Positions 27,191 to 35,444 of a stretch of DNA of 52,360 bases are shown piece after piece. This stretch comes from Stieleria sedimenti. GTDB lineage: Bacteria; Planctomycetota; Planctomycetia; Pirellulales; Pirellulaceae. The translations under genes were made by a program, and so were the position numbers. Each line of letters opens with the position of its first letter. Position 1 is the stretch's first letter. The notes beneath the pieces were generated by a model that saw only the letters and a program-made list of their open reading frames with translations, was not told where the DNA came from and ran no database searches. The DNA lies in NCBI RefSeq assembly GCF_025060895.1, contig NZ_JANZKV010000283.1:1-52360 (forward strand). Direction: 5' to 3'.

Positions 27191-29142
27191 TGTCGCAGTC
27201 AGAGAGAGTGCAGTCTGACGTCAGTGAGGACCATGAGGCGATTTCCGATACCGTCATCGACGGGATTTGTGCGCGGTTGGCCGAGGACAAGCGGATTCGC
27301 CAGCGGTTGCCCGGCGGCGGGATACTGCAGATGGATCGGTTGTTGCCGTTTCTGTGTGTTTATCGCCGCAACCCTCGACGACGCGATGAAGGAACGGCGC
27401 GGCTGGTGATGTCCGAGGCGTCGTTCCTGTGCGCTCCCGGGACGGCTCCGGTGCGGGCGGGGTTGACGCGTCTGGTCCGCCGGATTGCCGAAACCGCGAT
27501 CGAGCGGCTCGGTTCGTTTTTGATCCTCGAAGTTTGGGCCGGCGAAGATCGCCCGGAATACGATCCGTCGACGGGCGAGATCGAGTTGCCGCGTCCCGAG
27601 TTTCAATTGCTGACGCGGCGTCCGCATCGACCCGAAGGCACCGTGGCGACGTTGCAGTTTGCGTTGCAGCAGATCAGTCTGCATCGAAAGAAGGCCGCCG
27701 TGCAAGTCAACATGCACGCTCAGAATCATCCGCCCGGAATGACGTCGCTGATTCGCGAAGCGATCGAAACAAAGATCGGATGCCATGTCTTGGGGTTGCA
27801 GGTCCGACCGGTCTATCGCGACCCGGCATCAGGAGAGGTCTACGATCGTGTGGCGACAACGTTTGTTCGCGATGTGTCCCATTCACTGAAAAAGGGATTT
27901 TTTGCCTTTGCGCTCAATCGAACGGAGGTTCGTCCGGAGCACTATTTCTCACTCGGCGTTAGTCGTTTATCCAAGCAAGTGCTGGTGATCGATCGTCAGT
28001 TGGCCGACCTGAGCAGGCAATTCAAATTCCTGTTGTTGGTCACTCCGATCAATGCCGAGCGGGCCTGGGACAAGTTTTCGGAATCAGGGTTCCGCAAAAC
28101 ACCGACCTTTCAATACCGCCCGTTGGATGTGGACCCGCTGCTGCTGAAGCGGCGGTTGATGAAGATCCCGACCGAGCGGGTGACCGATCCGACGTTGTCA
28201 TATGTACTCAGGCAAGCCCAGTCAGAACTGGACCGTCAGATTTCGATGCTCGCCGATATCGGGACCCATCGGTTTTTGCCGGGCAGTCTGCAAGTGTTTG
28301 AGGGCGTCAAACCGGAGCTTCGCGACCTGTCGCTTGGGATCTTGCAAACGTTGTCCAATCGCGACTCAGCGTCCAGGGAGTTGGCGACGCTCGACGCAAC
28401 CGCGTTTGCCCGACTCGCGAATGCCGAAATCCAATACTATCGGTCCCAATCGCCCGCGTTTCTCGCCCAGGCCAGTGTCCGCGACGACATGTTTTCGGGG
28501 TTGATGGTGGCCGGCGCGGAGCTGTTGATCGGCCGCGAAACTCGGATCGCGGAACGACGCGCCGACGCGCTGCTGCAACATGAAGTCGGAACGCATTTGG
28601 TCACCTACTTCAACGGAGCGACTCAGCCTCTGCGATTGTTGCAGGTCGGGTTATCAGGTTATGACGCGTTGCAAGAGGGACTGGCGGTGCTGTCGGAATA
28701 CCTGGTCGGCGGGTTGAGTGGTGCGCGGTTGAGAACGCTGGCCGCACGTGTGATCGCTGTTGACGGTATGATACGTGGCGAGACATTCGTGAGCGTCTTT
28801 GAGCAACTCGTCGACGGGTTCGGATTCGAGCCACGAACAGCCTACACGATCACGATGCGAGTGTTTCGTGGTGGCGGATTGACCAAAGACGCGTTGTACC
28901 TGCAGGGCCTGGTCGAAATCTTGGACTATTTGGGCGGTGGTGGTGAAGTCGAACCGCTGTTGATCGGCAAGATCGCCGTCGAACATGTTCCCGTCGTCCG
29001 CGAGCTGCTGTTTCGAGGCATCCTGCGGCCGGCCGCACTGAGACCCAAATACCTTGATTCGCCGGAAGCGCAATCGCGACTCGACGGCATCCATTCCCGG
29101 ACCTCGGTCCTTGATCTTCTCGACAACGAAAAGGGTAGATAA
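27190..29142 (+). CDS. DUF1704 / QEGLA-motif putative metallopeptidase (copy 2)
   Basis: 650 residues from ATG 27190, which overlaps the previous stop by one base; an in-frame start 12 bases upstream is less favoured. Full-length paralog of the protein at 23123: shared DRxxPFLCVYR near residue 50, HEVGTH at 464-469, LQEGLA at 494-499 (Glu496), VLSEYLVGGL and MRVFRGGGLTKDALYL. All putative zinc residues are kept, so both copies look active. The N-terminal half is less similar between copies (different linkers around residues 115-160), which suggests different targets. Ends at TAATG, coupling it to copy 3 of the ligase. Confidence 0.9.
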   Translation: MSQSERVQSDVSEDHEAISDTVIDGICARLAEDKRIRQRLPGGGILQMDRLLPFLCVYRRNPRRRDEGTARLVMSEASFLCAPGTAPVRAGLTRLVRRIAETAIERLGSFLILEVWAGEDRPEYDPSTGEIELPRPEFQLLTRRPHRPEGTVATLQFALQQISLHRKKAAVQVNMHAQNHPPGMTSLIREAIETKIGCHVLGLQVRPVYRDPASGEVYDRVATTFVRDVSHSLKKGFFAFALNRTEVRPEHYFSLGVSRLSKQVLVIDRQLADLSRQFKFLLLVTPINAERAWDKFSESGFRKTPTFQYRPLDVDPLLLKRRLMKIPTERVTDPTLSYVLRQAQSELDRQISMLADIGTHRFLPGSLQVFEGVKPELRDLSLGILQTLSNRDSASRELATLDATAFARLANAEIQYYRSQSPAFLAQASVRDDMFSGLMVAGAELLIGRETRIAERRADALLQHEVGTHLVTYFNGATQPLRLLQVGLSGYDALQEGLAVLSEYLVGGLSGARLRTLAARVIAVDGMIRGETFVSVFEQLVDGFGFEPRTAYTITMRVFRGGGLTKDALYLQGLVEILDYLGGGGEVEPLLIGKIAVEHVPVVRELLFRGILRPAALRPKYLDSPEAQSRLDGIHSRTSVLDLLDNEKGR

Positions 29143-30185
29143 TGCGAATCGGCTTCCTCGTTAACGACGTGACAACCGAAGCGGGCAATTTCACGACCAG
29201 TCGGTTGGGCCAGTCGGCGGTCAATCTCGGCCATGAAGTGTGGGTGATGGGAGTGGGCGATTTGGCCTACGACCCCGACGGCATGATTCGCGCTCGGGCC
29301 AGCTCGGTTCCCAAGCAACGCTATAGCAACTCGGAGACCTACACGGCGGACCTGCAAGGCAAGAAGGCCGTTCGTAGCCGCATCACCGTCGACGAGCTGG
29401 ATGTGTTGATGCTGCGCAACGTGCCCTCGGACGATTATTTGTCGCGTCCTTGGGCGGCAACCACGGCCAGCGAATTTGCCCGGACCGCGATGCGGCACGG
29501 GGTGATCGTGTTGAGCGATCCGACCGGTCTGTCGCAAGCATCGAGCAAGATGTATTTCCAATTGTTTCCCGAAGAGGTGCGGCCGAAAACGCTGATCACC
29601 CGTGACCGCGACGACATCAAACAGTTCGCCAAGGAAGAGGGAAAGATCGTCATCAAACCGCTGCAGGGTTCCGGCGGCGCGAGCGTTTTCTTGGTGCGTC
29701 CGGAAGACATTCCGAACCTGAACCAGATGATTGATGCGGTCAGCCGAGACGGTTTTGTGATTGCCCAGGAGTTTCTGCCCGCGGCCGAACAGGGGGATAC
29801 ACGGTTGTTTGTGATGAACGGTCGACCGCTCCGCGTCAAAGGAAAGTACGCTGCGTTTCGACGCGTCCGCAGTGGTGGCGACATGCGAAGCAACATTCAT
29901 GCCGGGGGCCAGAAGGCGGCCGCCGAAATCGACCACATCGCGCTTCGGATTGCCGAGATTGTGCGTCCCAAGTTGGTTCAAGACGGCATGTTCCTGGTCG
30001 GTTTGGACATCGTCGGTGACAAATTGATGGAAATCAACGTGTTCAGCCCCGGCGGGCTGGGCAGCGCTCAACAGTTCGAAAAAGTCAACTTTTCGGCGCA
30101 TGTGATCGAGGCGATCGAGCGAAAAGTCAACTACATGCAGTACTACGGACGAAACTTCGACAACGTCGAAATGTGCACCTTGTAA
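29142..30185 (+). CDS. GshB-like ATP-grasp ligase (copy 3)
   Basis: 347 residues. ATG 29142 shares one base with the stop of QEGLA copy 2. ATP loop VIKPLQGSGGASVFL, DAVSRDGFVIAQEFLPAAEQGD, and metal site MEINVFSPGGLGSAQQF. Nearly co-linear with copy 2 without gaps. Last gene of the six-gene run; 153 bp separate it from the first chemosensory gene on the same strand, with no obvious terminator between, so read-through into that operon is possible but unproven. Like copies 1 and 2 it ends with RNFxNVxxxTL. Confidence 0.9.
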   Translation: MRIGFLVNDVTTEAGNFTTSRLGQSAVNLGHEVWVMGVGDLAYDPDGMIRARASSVPKQRYSNSETYTADLQGKKAVRSRITVDELDVLMLRNVPSDDYLSRPWAATTASEFARTAMRHGVIVLSDPTGLSQASSKMYFQLFPEEVRPKTLITRDRDDIKQFAKEEGKIVIKPLQGSGGASVFLVRPEDIPNLNQMIDAVSRDGFVIAQEFLPAAEQGDTRLFVMNGRPLRVKGKYAAFRRVRSGGDMRSNIHAGGQKAAAEIDHIALRIAEIVRPKLVQDGMFLVGLDIVGDKLMEINVFSPGGLGSAQQFEKVNFSAHVIEAIERKVNYMQYYGRNFDNVEMCTL

Positions 30186-30338
30186 GCAGGCGGCTGTCGT
30201 ACGTTGTGCTTGTTTCGCCGCTTCGCACACGGGATGGACACGCTCTTGTTCGGTTCCCAGTAGAATATCGGCTGCGTCTTTTCGCTCCTTAGGAGAATCC
30301 CGCTGACGGCCGGCGTCTGCGTCTAGATCGAGGTCAAT

Positions 30339-30803
30339 GTGGCGAAGAACATCCTCGTATTCGAGATCGATGAGCGTCAACTTGGCGTTTCCGCCGATTT
30401 GGTGGTCGAAGTCGTCCGCGCGGTGACACCGCTGTCGTTGCCCCGTGTCCCTGAAACCGTGATGGGGATCATCAATCTTCGCGGCGAGGTGGTTCCGGTG
30501 CTGGACACCCGCAAGTGCTTGCGATTGGCGGCGATGCCGGTTCGTCACACGGACCATCTGGTGATCATTCGCGACGGTGCATTGTGCTATGCCTTGCACG
30601 CCGATCGTGCGGTCGATCTCGCGATGCTGCAGTCCGATGCGACCGACGAAGCGGAGGAGGATTCCGGGCCGACCGGGCAACTGGCCAAGACCACACTCGG
30701 GTTTGTTCAGTTGCTCAATCCCTGGGATTTGTTGAGTGCCGATGACCGGGCGGAGTTGGCGTCCATCGTCTCGTCCGCACCGACGAGGGAGGCGAACGGC
30801 TGA
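30339..30803 (+). CDS. cheW: CheW-like coupling protein (WspB-like)
   Basis: 154 residues, CheW domain alone: ILVFEIDERQLGVSADLVVEVVRAVTPLSLPRVPETVMGIINLRGEVVPVLDTR is the classic CheW start, with the NLRG turn. The start is GTG 30339 with GAGG eight bases upstream. It couples a methyl-accepting chemoreceptor to CheA at the receptor array. Its stop overlaps the next gene's ATG by one base (TGATG). First gene of a six-gene chemosensory operon whose order (CheW, CheR-TPR, CheW, MCP, CheA-REC, CheB) corresponds to wspB-C-D-A-E-F with the receptor moved. Confidence 0.9.
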   Translation: MAKNILVFEIDERQLGVSADLVVEVVRAVTPLSLPRVPETVMGIINLRGEVVPVLDTRKCLRLAAMPVRHTDHLVIIRDGALCYALHADRAVDLAMLQSDATDEAEEDSGPTGQLAKTTLGFVQLLNPWDLLSADDRAELASIVSSAPTREANG

Positions 30804-32260
30804 TGAGTGGTGCGGAAAACGAGTCCGAGTTTCGACACCTGTTGGATTGGTTGACGAAACACACCGGGCTCAAGTTCCGCGAAGACCAACATCGGCACAC
30901 GATGACGACGATTCGGCGGCTGATGAAAACAGTAGCCGTCGAGGGGTTCGCGGAGTTTCGCTACGGTTTGGGACGGAATCCCCAGTTGCTCTCCGACACG
31001 ATCGATCAATTGACCGTTGGCGAAACCTATTTCTTTCGCGAGCATCAGCACTTTGAGTTCGTCCGCCAGAAGGTCATTCCTGATTTCCGCGTGCGTTCGG
31101 GGCATCACGAGCCGATCCGCGCTTGGTCGGCGGGATGTGCCACGGGCGAAGAGGCCTATTCCTTGGCGATCGTGTTCACTCAAGAACACACCCGGTCGAC
31201 GATTCTGGCCACGGACCTTTCCACCGCCGCGATCGAAAAGGCGCAGCGAGCCGTGTTCCGGCCCTGGTCATTTCGTGGTCAAGCTTCCGATGCGGTCCGC
31301 CCCTTCGTGACCGAGTCCGGGGATCACTTCACCCTGTCGCAGCGTATCAAACGACGCGTTCAATTTCAGCGGTTGAATTTAGCGACCAACACGTATCCTT
31401 CTTCGGCCAACGGAACATGCAACATGGATCTCATTCTGTGTCGCAATGTGCTGATCTATTTCGGGGCCGAGACGGTTCGCGAGATCAGTCGCCGCTTGTT
31501 CGAGTGTCTGGCGCCCGGCGGATGGTTGATCACCGCTTCGGGCGATCCGCGGCTCGTCGAACATGCCGGCTACGAGGTCGTTGCGTGCGATCACGGTGTG
31601 TTCTATCGCCGTCCCCTGAATGCCGAATCGGCGGCGAAAACGGCGGCCACGGGGCGATCCCGTTCCCCGGCCTCGAACGACTTCGATGCCCGCCATCGGG
31701 CGACCGAATCACTGCCCGCCGAATCACTGCCCGCTAAAACGCCCTTCCCGCCGCCCTCGCACCCGGTGGCGAAACAGGTTGCCTCGCTCACGACCTCGAA
31801 CGCCGGCGACGATTCCGGTGGGGCGAGTTTATTGCTGGAACTGGCGGACGATTCCGATGCCTGCCTGGCGCAGATCAAATTGGTCGCCGCGACGGATCCG
31901 AGCCGGGCGCTTGAGATCTGCCGCACGGCCACCGTGCGGCATCCGTTGGTGGAAGAGCTTCATTATCTCCATGGAGTCTTGCTGGTTGATGCGGATCAGC
32001 CGCTGATGGCGCTCGAATCGATACGAAAGGCGATTTTTCTGAACCGATCTTCGGTGATGTCGCATTTTCTATTTGCGTCCATCCAACGCCGGCAGGGACA
32101 ATATGTCTCTGCACGCAAACACTTTCGTCGGGTTTGTGAACTGTGCGCCCTCGGGAATCCGAACGATGTCTTGCCGATGTCCAATGGCGAGACGGTAGCC
32201 GATATCGCTGTGGCGGCTCAGTCACAACTGTCACGAATCGAATCGAGGCGAGATCCATGA
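30803..32260 (+). CDS. cheR: CheR methyltransferase with C-terminal TPR (WspC-like)
   Basis: 485 residues. The N-terminal CheR domain (about 8-265) has TVGETYFFREHQHFEFV, the SAM-binding motif WSAGCATGEEAYSLA and DLILCRNVLIYF. It methylates glutamates of the receptor with S-adenosylmethionine. A low-complexity linker (about 270-335, proline and serine rich, with duplicated ESLPA units) leads to two or three TPR-like helices in the last 130 residues (DPSRALEICRTATVRHPLVEELHYLHGVLL, SVMSHFLFASIQRRQGQYVSARKHF). CheR plus TPR is the WspC arrangement. The stop overlaps the next start by 4 bases (ATGA). Confidence 0.92.
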   Translation: MSGAENESEFRHLLDWLTKHTGLKFREDQHRHTMTTIRRLMKTVAVEGFAEFRYGLGRNPQLLSDTIDQLTVGETYFFREHQHFEFVRQKVIPDFRVRSGHHEPIRAWSAGCATGEEAYSLAIVFTQEHTRSTILATDLSTAAIEKAQRAVFRPWSFRGQASDAVRPFVTESGDHFTLSQRIKRRVQFQRLNLATNTYPSSANGTCNMDLILCRNVLIYFGAETVREISRRLFECLAPGGWLITASGDPRLVEHAGYEVVACDHGVFYRRPLNAESAAKTAATGRSRSPASNDFDARHRATESLPAESLPAKTPFPPPSHPVAKQVASLTTSNAGDDSGGASLLLELADDSDACLAQIKLVAATDPSRALEICRTATVRHPLVEELHYLHGVLLVDADQPLMALESIRKAIFLNRSSVMSHFLFASIQRRQGQYVSARKHFRRVCELCALGNPNDVLPMSNGETVADIAVAAQSQLSRIESRRDP

Positions 32261-32877
32261 TCATCAACGAAGGATCGCCCAGGGAATCATTCGACTGGCA
32301 AGGCATCAAGACGCGTCTATCGCGTGCACAAGAGTCTCTCCGCAGCGCGGAAAACCTGTCCGAATCGCAGATCAAGTTGCTGATGGCCGAGCGGTCGCGG
32401 CAACTCGCCCGCGTCCCCGAACGCGTGATCGATACGAGTGAGTTGATCGAGGTGGTTCGCTTTCGACTCGGCAGCGAAGAAGCCGCAATCGAAACTCGAT
32501 TCGTCCTGGCGCTCATGCGACCGCAGTCGATCACGCCGATTCCCGATACCGACGACTTTTTCTTGGGGCTGACGAATCTGCGTGGCGAGATCACGGCCAT
32601 CATCGATTTGGGATGTTTCTTGGGGCTTTCCGGCCAAACACAACGCGATTCTCAGGTGCTGGTGCTGGGGACGGAAAAACCCGAGTGCGCGATTCTGGTG
32701 GATGAACTGGAGCACGTGACCACCATTCGTAAACAAGATATCCGTGAACCGAGCGGCGGATTGGGAAGTGTCGTCGATCTGTTGGTCGGCTGCACCGCCG
32801 ACGCGGTGATGATACTAGACGGCGACGCGTTGCTTCGATGCGACCGAATTTACATTGATCAGAACGATCAACCTTGA
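32257..32877 (+). CDS. cheW: Second CheW-like protein with N-terminal extension (WspD-like)
   Basis: 206 residues from ATG 32257, inside the stop of cheR. About 65 residues of charged helix ([20 protein letters not shown] and following) precede the CheW fold ([59 protein letters not shown]). WspD proteins likewise carry an extra N-terminal part compared with WspB. Two different CheW proteins in one operon usually mean distinct contacts with the receptor and with CheA. The stop overlaps the earliest possible start of the receptor gene. Confidence 0.9.
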   Translation: MIINEGSPRESFDWQGIKTRLSRAQESLRSAENLSESQIKLLMAERSRQLARVPERVIDTSELIEVVRFRLGSEEAAIETRFVLALMRPQSITPIPDTDDFFLGLTNLRGEITAIIDLGCFLGLSGQTQRDSQVLVLGTEKPECAILVDELEHVTTIRKQDIREPSGGLGSVVDLLVGCTADAVMILDGDALLRCDRIYIDQNDQP

Positions 32878-32909
32878 TTGACCATCCCCCTTCGATCGAG
32901 GATTTCGGC

Positions 32910-35423
32910 ATGAGCTGGTCCGAACGATTTCAATCGATCTCTCTACGTTGGCAGTTTAGCGCGTTGACGGCGATTGCGATTGTCATCTCGATGGCGGCGA
33001 TGGGCTGGATCGCGTTCAACCGCAGCCGTGACGTTGTGACGGACATGACGTTGGACAAGATGCGGGCGGAAACCGACGCGGTCGCCAATCAGATCATGAG
33101 CGTCGTCGACCAGACCCGGGCGGACACGCTGACGATCCCCACGTTTCCACCGATTCCCGGAATCGTCAGGTGTTGGGAAAACGAGATCAACCCCGGAAAG
33201 GATCCTGTCCAATCGGGGTCGACCACCGAACTTTGGATCACCCGCCTGGGACAAATCGTATCGGCGCAAATGGCGTTTTATCCCGAGCGGATTCGCTGTG
33301 CGGTGTATAACGCCGACGGCGAAGGCGTGATGGCGGTGGACAAGCAGGCAACGTCATCGGTGCTGATCACCGAAGGGCTCGCTGCGATCGCATCGGAAGA
33401 CTATTTCTTGTCGGCGGCCGGGTTGAAGCAGGGGCAGGTGCATGTTTCGCCGATGATACAAGATCGGTCGGGGAAGGTGGCGGTTCACTTCTGCACGCCC
33501 TTCTTTTCCGCGGGGGCGGGCCGCAGCGGGCAGACGCTCAAGGGCATTTTTATCATCACCGTCGATGGCCGGCGGCTGCTGGGAAAAGCCGTCGCGTTTA
33601 ACCCTTCAAAAATGGACACCGACCGTGAACTCGATCGCCTGAAAATCGAAATCGCGGACGAGTCGATGCAGTTTCTCTACTCCAGTGGTGGCGACGCGTT
33701 TCCGCTGTTCAGCCCATCGGCCTTCACTGAGGTCCGCCCCGTCCGTGCGGAACGTCTGACGCGTCGCGATACCGCGGGAGCCTACGATCGGGAATTTGAC
33801 ACGTACGCCGAATTCGTCGACACCGCCGAGCGACCGGACGGCCGCGGAATGGTGGCGACCTATCGACGGATGTTCTACAACGCACCGGAGGACACCGGTC
33901 GATTCTGGTTTGTGGCCTTGAGCGAATACAGCGAAACGTCGCTGGCGAGCATCAATGAATTGGCAACGACCTATGTGGTGATCGGATCGGTCGTTACTCT
34001 CGCCGCTTTGCTGCTGGTTTTCTTTATCGCCAGAAAACTGACCGCTTCCCTGTCGGCATTGTTAGCATCGGCCGACCAAATCGCGGCCGGCAATTTGGAG
34101 ACTGAAATCGCCGTCTCGAACGGTTTGGGGGAGGCGGGGAAGCTGGAGTCGTCATTCCGTTCGATGACGGAAAAACTGAACGCGATGATTCGCGAGGCTT
34201 CTGATCAACAGGCTCGAACCAAGGCGCTCTTCAATGCGACGGCCGACGGTCTGGTGACGATCGATTCGTCAGGAATCGTCACGTCGTTCAACTTGGCCGC
34301 CGAAGCCTTGTTCGGCTATCGAGCCGATGAGGTGATCGGAAACAACGTTTCGATGTTAACGCCCTCACCGCATCGCGAACAACACGACGACTATCTGCGT
34401 CGCTACTTTGCTACCGGCGAGGCCCGAATCATCGGACATGACCGTGAACTCGATGCGGTCCGCAAAGACGGATCGATGTTCGCGATCTCGCTGCGTGTCT
34501 CGGAATTGAAACGCCACGACGAAACCGTCTTCATCGGGCTGATCCAAGACATCACCGCGCGCAAGCAGGCCGAAGCCGAACGGGTCAAACTGTTCCAAGC
34601 CATTCAGAACGCCGTCCATCGTTTGGCCGTGGCCACCCAGCAGATCCTAGCGACCACCAGTCAGCAGTCCGCCGGGACACAGGAGCAAGCGGCAACGGTG
34701 GCCGAAGTCGTGGCGACAGCGGATGAAATCGCGCAGTCCGCGGCACAAGCGGCGCTGCGGGCCGATGACGTCGCCAAATCGGCTCGGCACACCGATGAAA
34801 TCGGCAACGTCGGGCTCCGCGCCATCGAAGATTCGGTCCAGGCCATGGACAAGGTCAAGCTGCAGGTCGAATCGATTGCCGATAGCATGTTGTCGTTGGC
34901 CGAACGCGCCACCGCGATCGGTGAAATCACTGCGACGGTCAGTGAGATCGCCGAACAAACCAACGTTCTGGCACTCAACGCCTCGGTCGAAGCTTCCCGC
35001 GCCGGAGAACACGGAAAGGGGTTCGCGGTTGTCGCCGCCGAAGTCAAGTCGTTGGCTCAAGAATCCAAGCGGGCCACCGCCCAGGTTCGAGTGATCCTGG
35101 GCGAGATTCAACAAGCCACCAACGCCGCGGTGCTGTCCACCGAACAGGGAACGCGTACGGTGCACGATGCCAATGAAGTCATCGGCCAAGCCGGCGGCAC
35201 CATCCATTCGCTGGCAACGACGTTGGCCCAGTCCGCGCAAACGGCGTCACAGATTTCGGCGACCGCCAATCAGCAGGCCGCCGCCGTGGGACAGTTGAAT
35301 CACGGTATCCGCAACATTGATACGGTCACCAGACAGAGCGTCGAAGCGATCGGTCACATCGAAGATGCCGCCCGAAACCTGGCCGCGCTGAGTGACGAAT
35401 TGGCGTCACTGACCGACCGCTAA
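32910..35423 (+). CDS. Methyl-accepting chemoreceptor with periplasmic sensor and cytosolic PAS
   Basis: 837 residues from ATG 32910 (GAGG about 9 bases upstream); a TTG at 32874 inside the previous stop is the alternative. TM1 about 18-36 ([18 protein letters not shown]), a periplasmic domain of about 315 residues with Cache-like features ([36 protein letters not shown]), TM2 about 355-376, HAMP, then a PAS domain (about 440-560: [19 protein letters not shown] to [13 protein letters not shown]) and the MCP signalling hairpin with tip [21 protein letters not shown]. The PAS between HAMP and hairpin adds a second, cytosolic input that canonical WspA lacks. It feeds CheA downstream. Ligand unknown. 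Confidence 0.93.
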   Translation: MSWSERFQSISLRWQFSALTAIAIVISMAAMGWIAFNRSRDVVTDMTLDKMRAETDAVANQIMSVVDQTRADTLTIPTFPPIPGIVRCWENEINPGKDPVQSGSTTELWITRLGQIVSAQMAFYPERIRCAVYNADGEGVMAVDKQATSSVLITEGLAAIASEDYFLSAAGLKQGQVHVSPMIQDRSGKVAVHFCTPFFSAGAGRSGQTLKGIFIITVDGRRLLGKAVAFNPSKMDTDRELDRLKIEIADESMQFLYSSGGDAFPLFSPSAFTEVRPVRAERLTRRDTAGAYDREFDTYAEFVDTAERPDGRGMVATYRRMFYNAPEDTGRFWFVALSEYSETSLASINELATTYVVIGSVVTLAALLLVFFIARKLTASLSALLASADQIAAGNLETEIAVSNGLGEAGKLESSFRSMTEKLNAMIREASDQQARTKALFNATADGLVTIDSSGIVTSFNLAAEALFGYRADEVIGNNVSMLTPSPHREQHDDYLRRYFATGEARIIGHDRELDAVRKDGSMFAISLRVSELKRHDETVFIGLIQDITARKQAEAERVKLFQAIQNAVHRLAVATQQILATTSQQSAGTQEQAATVAEVVATADEIAQSAAQAALRADDVAKSARHTDEIGNVGLRAIEDSVQAMDKVKLQVESIADSMLSLAERATAIGEITATVSEIAEQTNVLALNASVEASRAGEHGKGFAVVAAEVKSLAQESKRATAQVRVILGEIQQATNAAVLSTEQGTRTVHDANEVIGQAGGTIHSLATTLAQSAQTASQISATANQQAAAVGQLNHGIRNIDTVTRQSVEAIGHIEDAARNLAALSDELASLTDR

Positions 35424-35444
35424 ACCCCATGGAAAATCGACCCG

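Noticed and set aside
28926..30680. 584-residue minus-strand frame across QEGLA2, ligase3 and cheW
   Set aside because: Covers three strongly supported plus-strand genes; antisense shadow.
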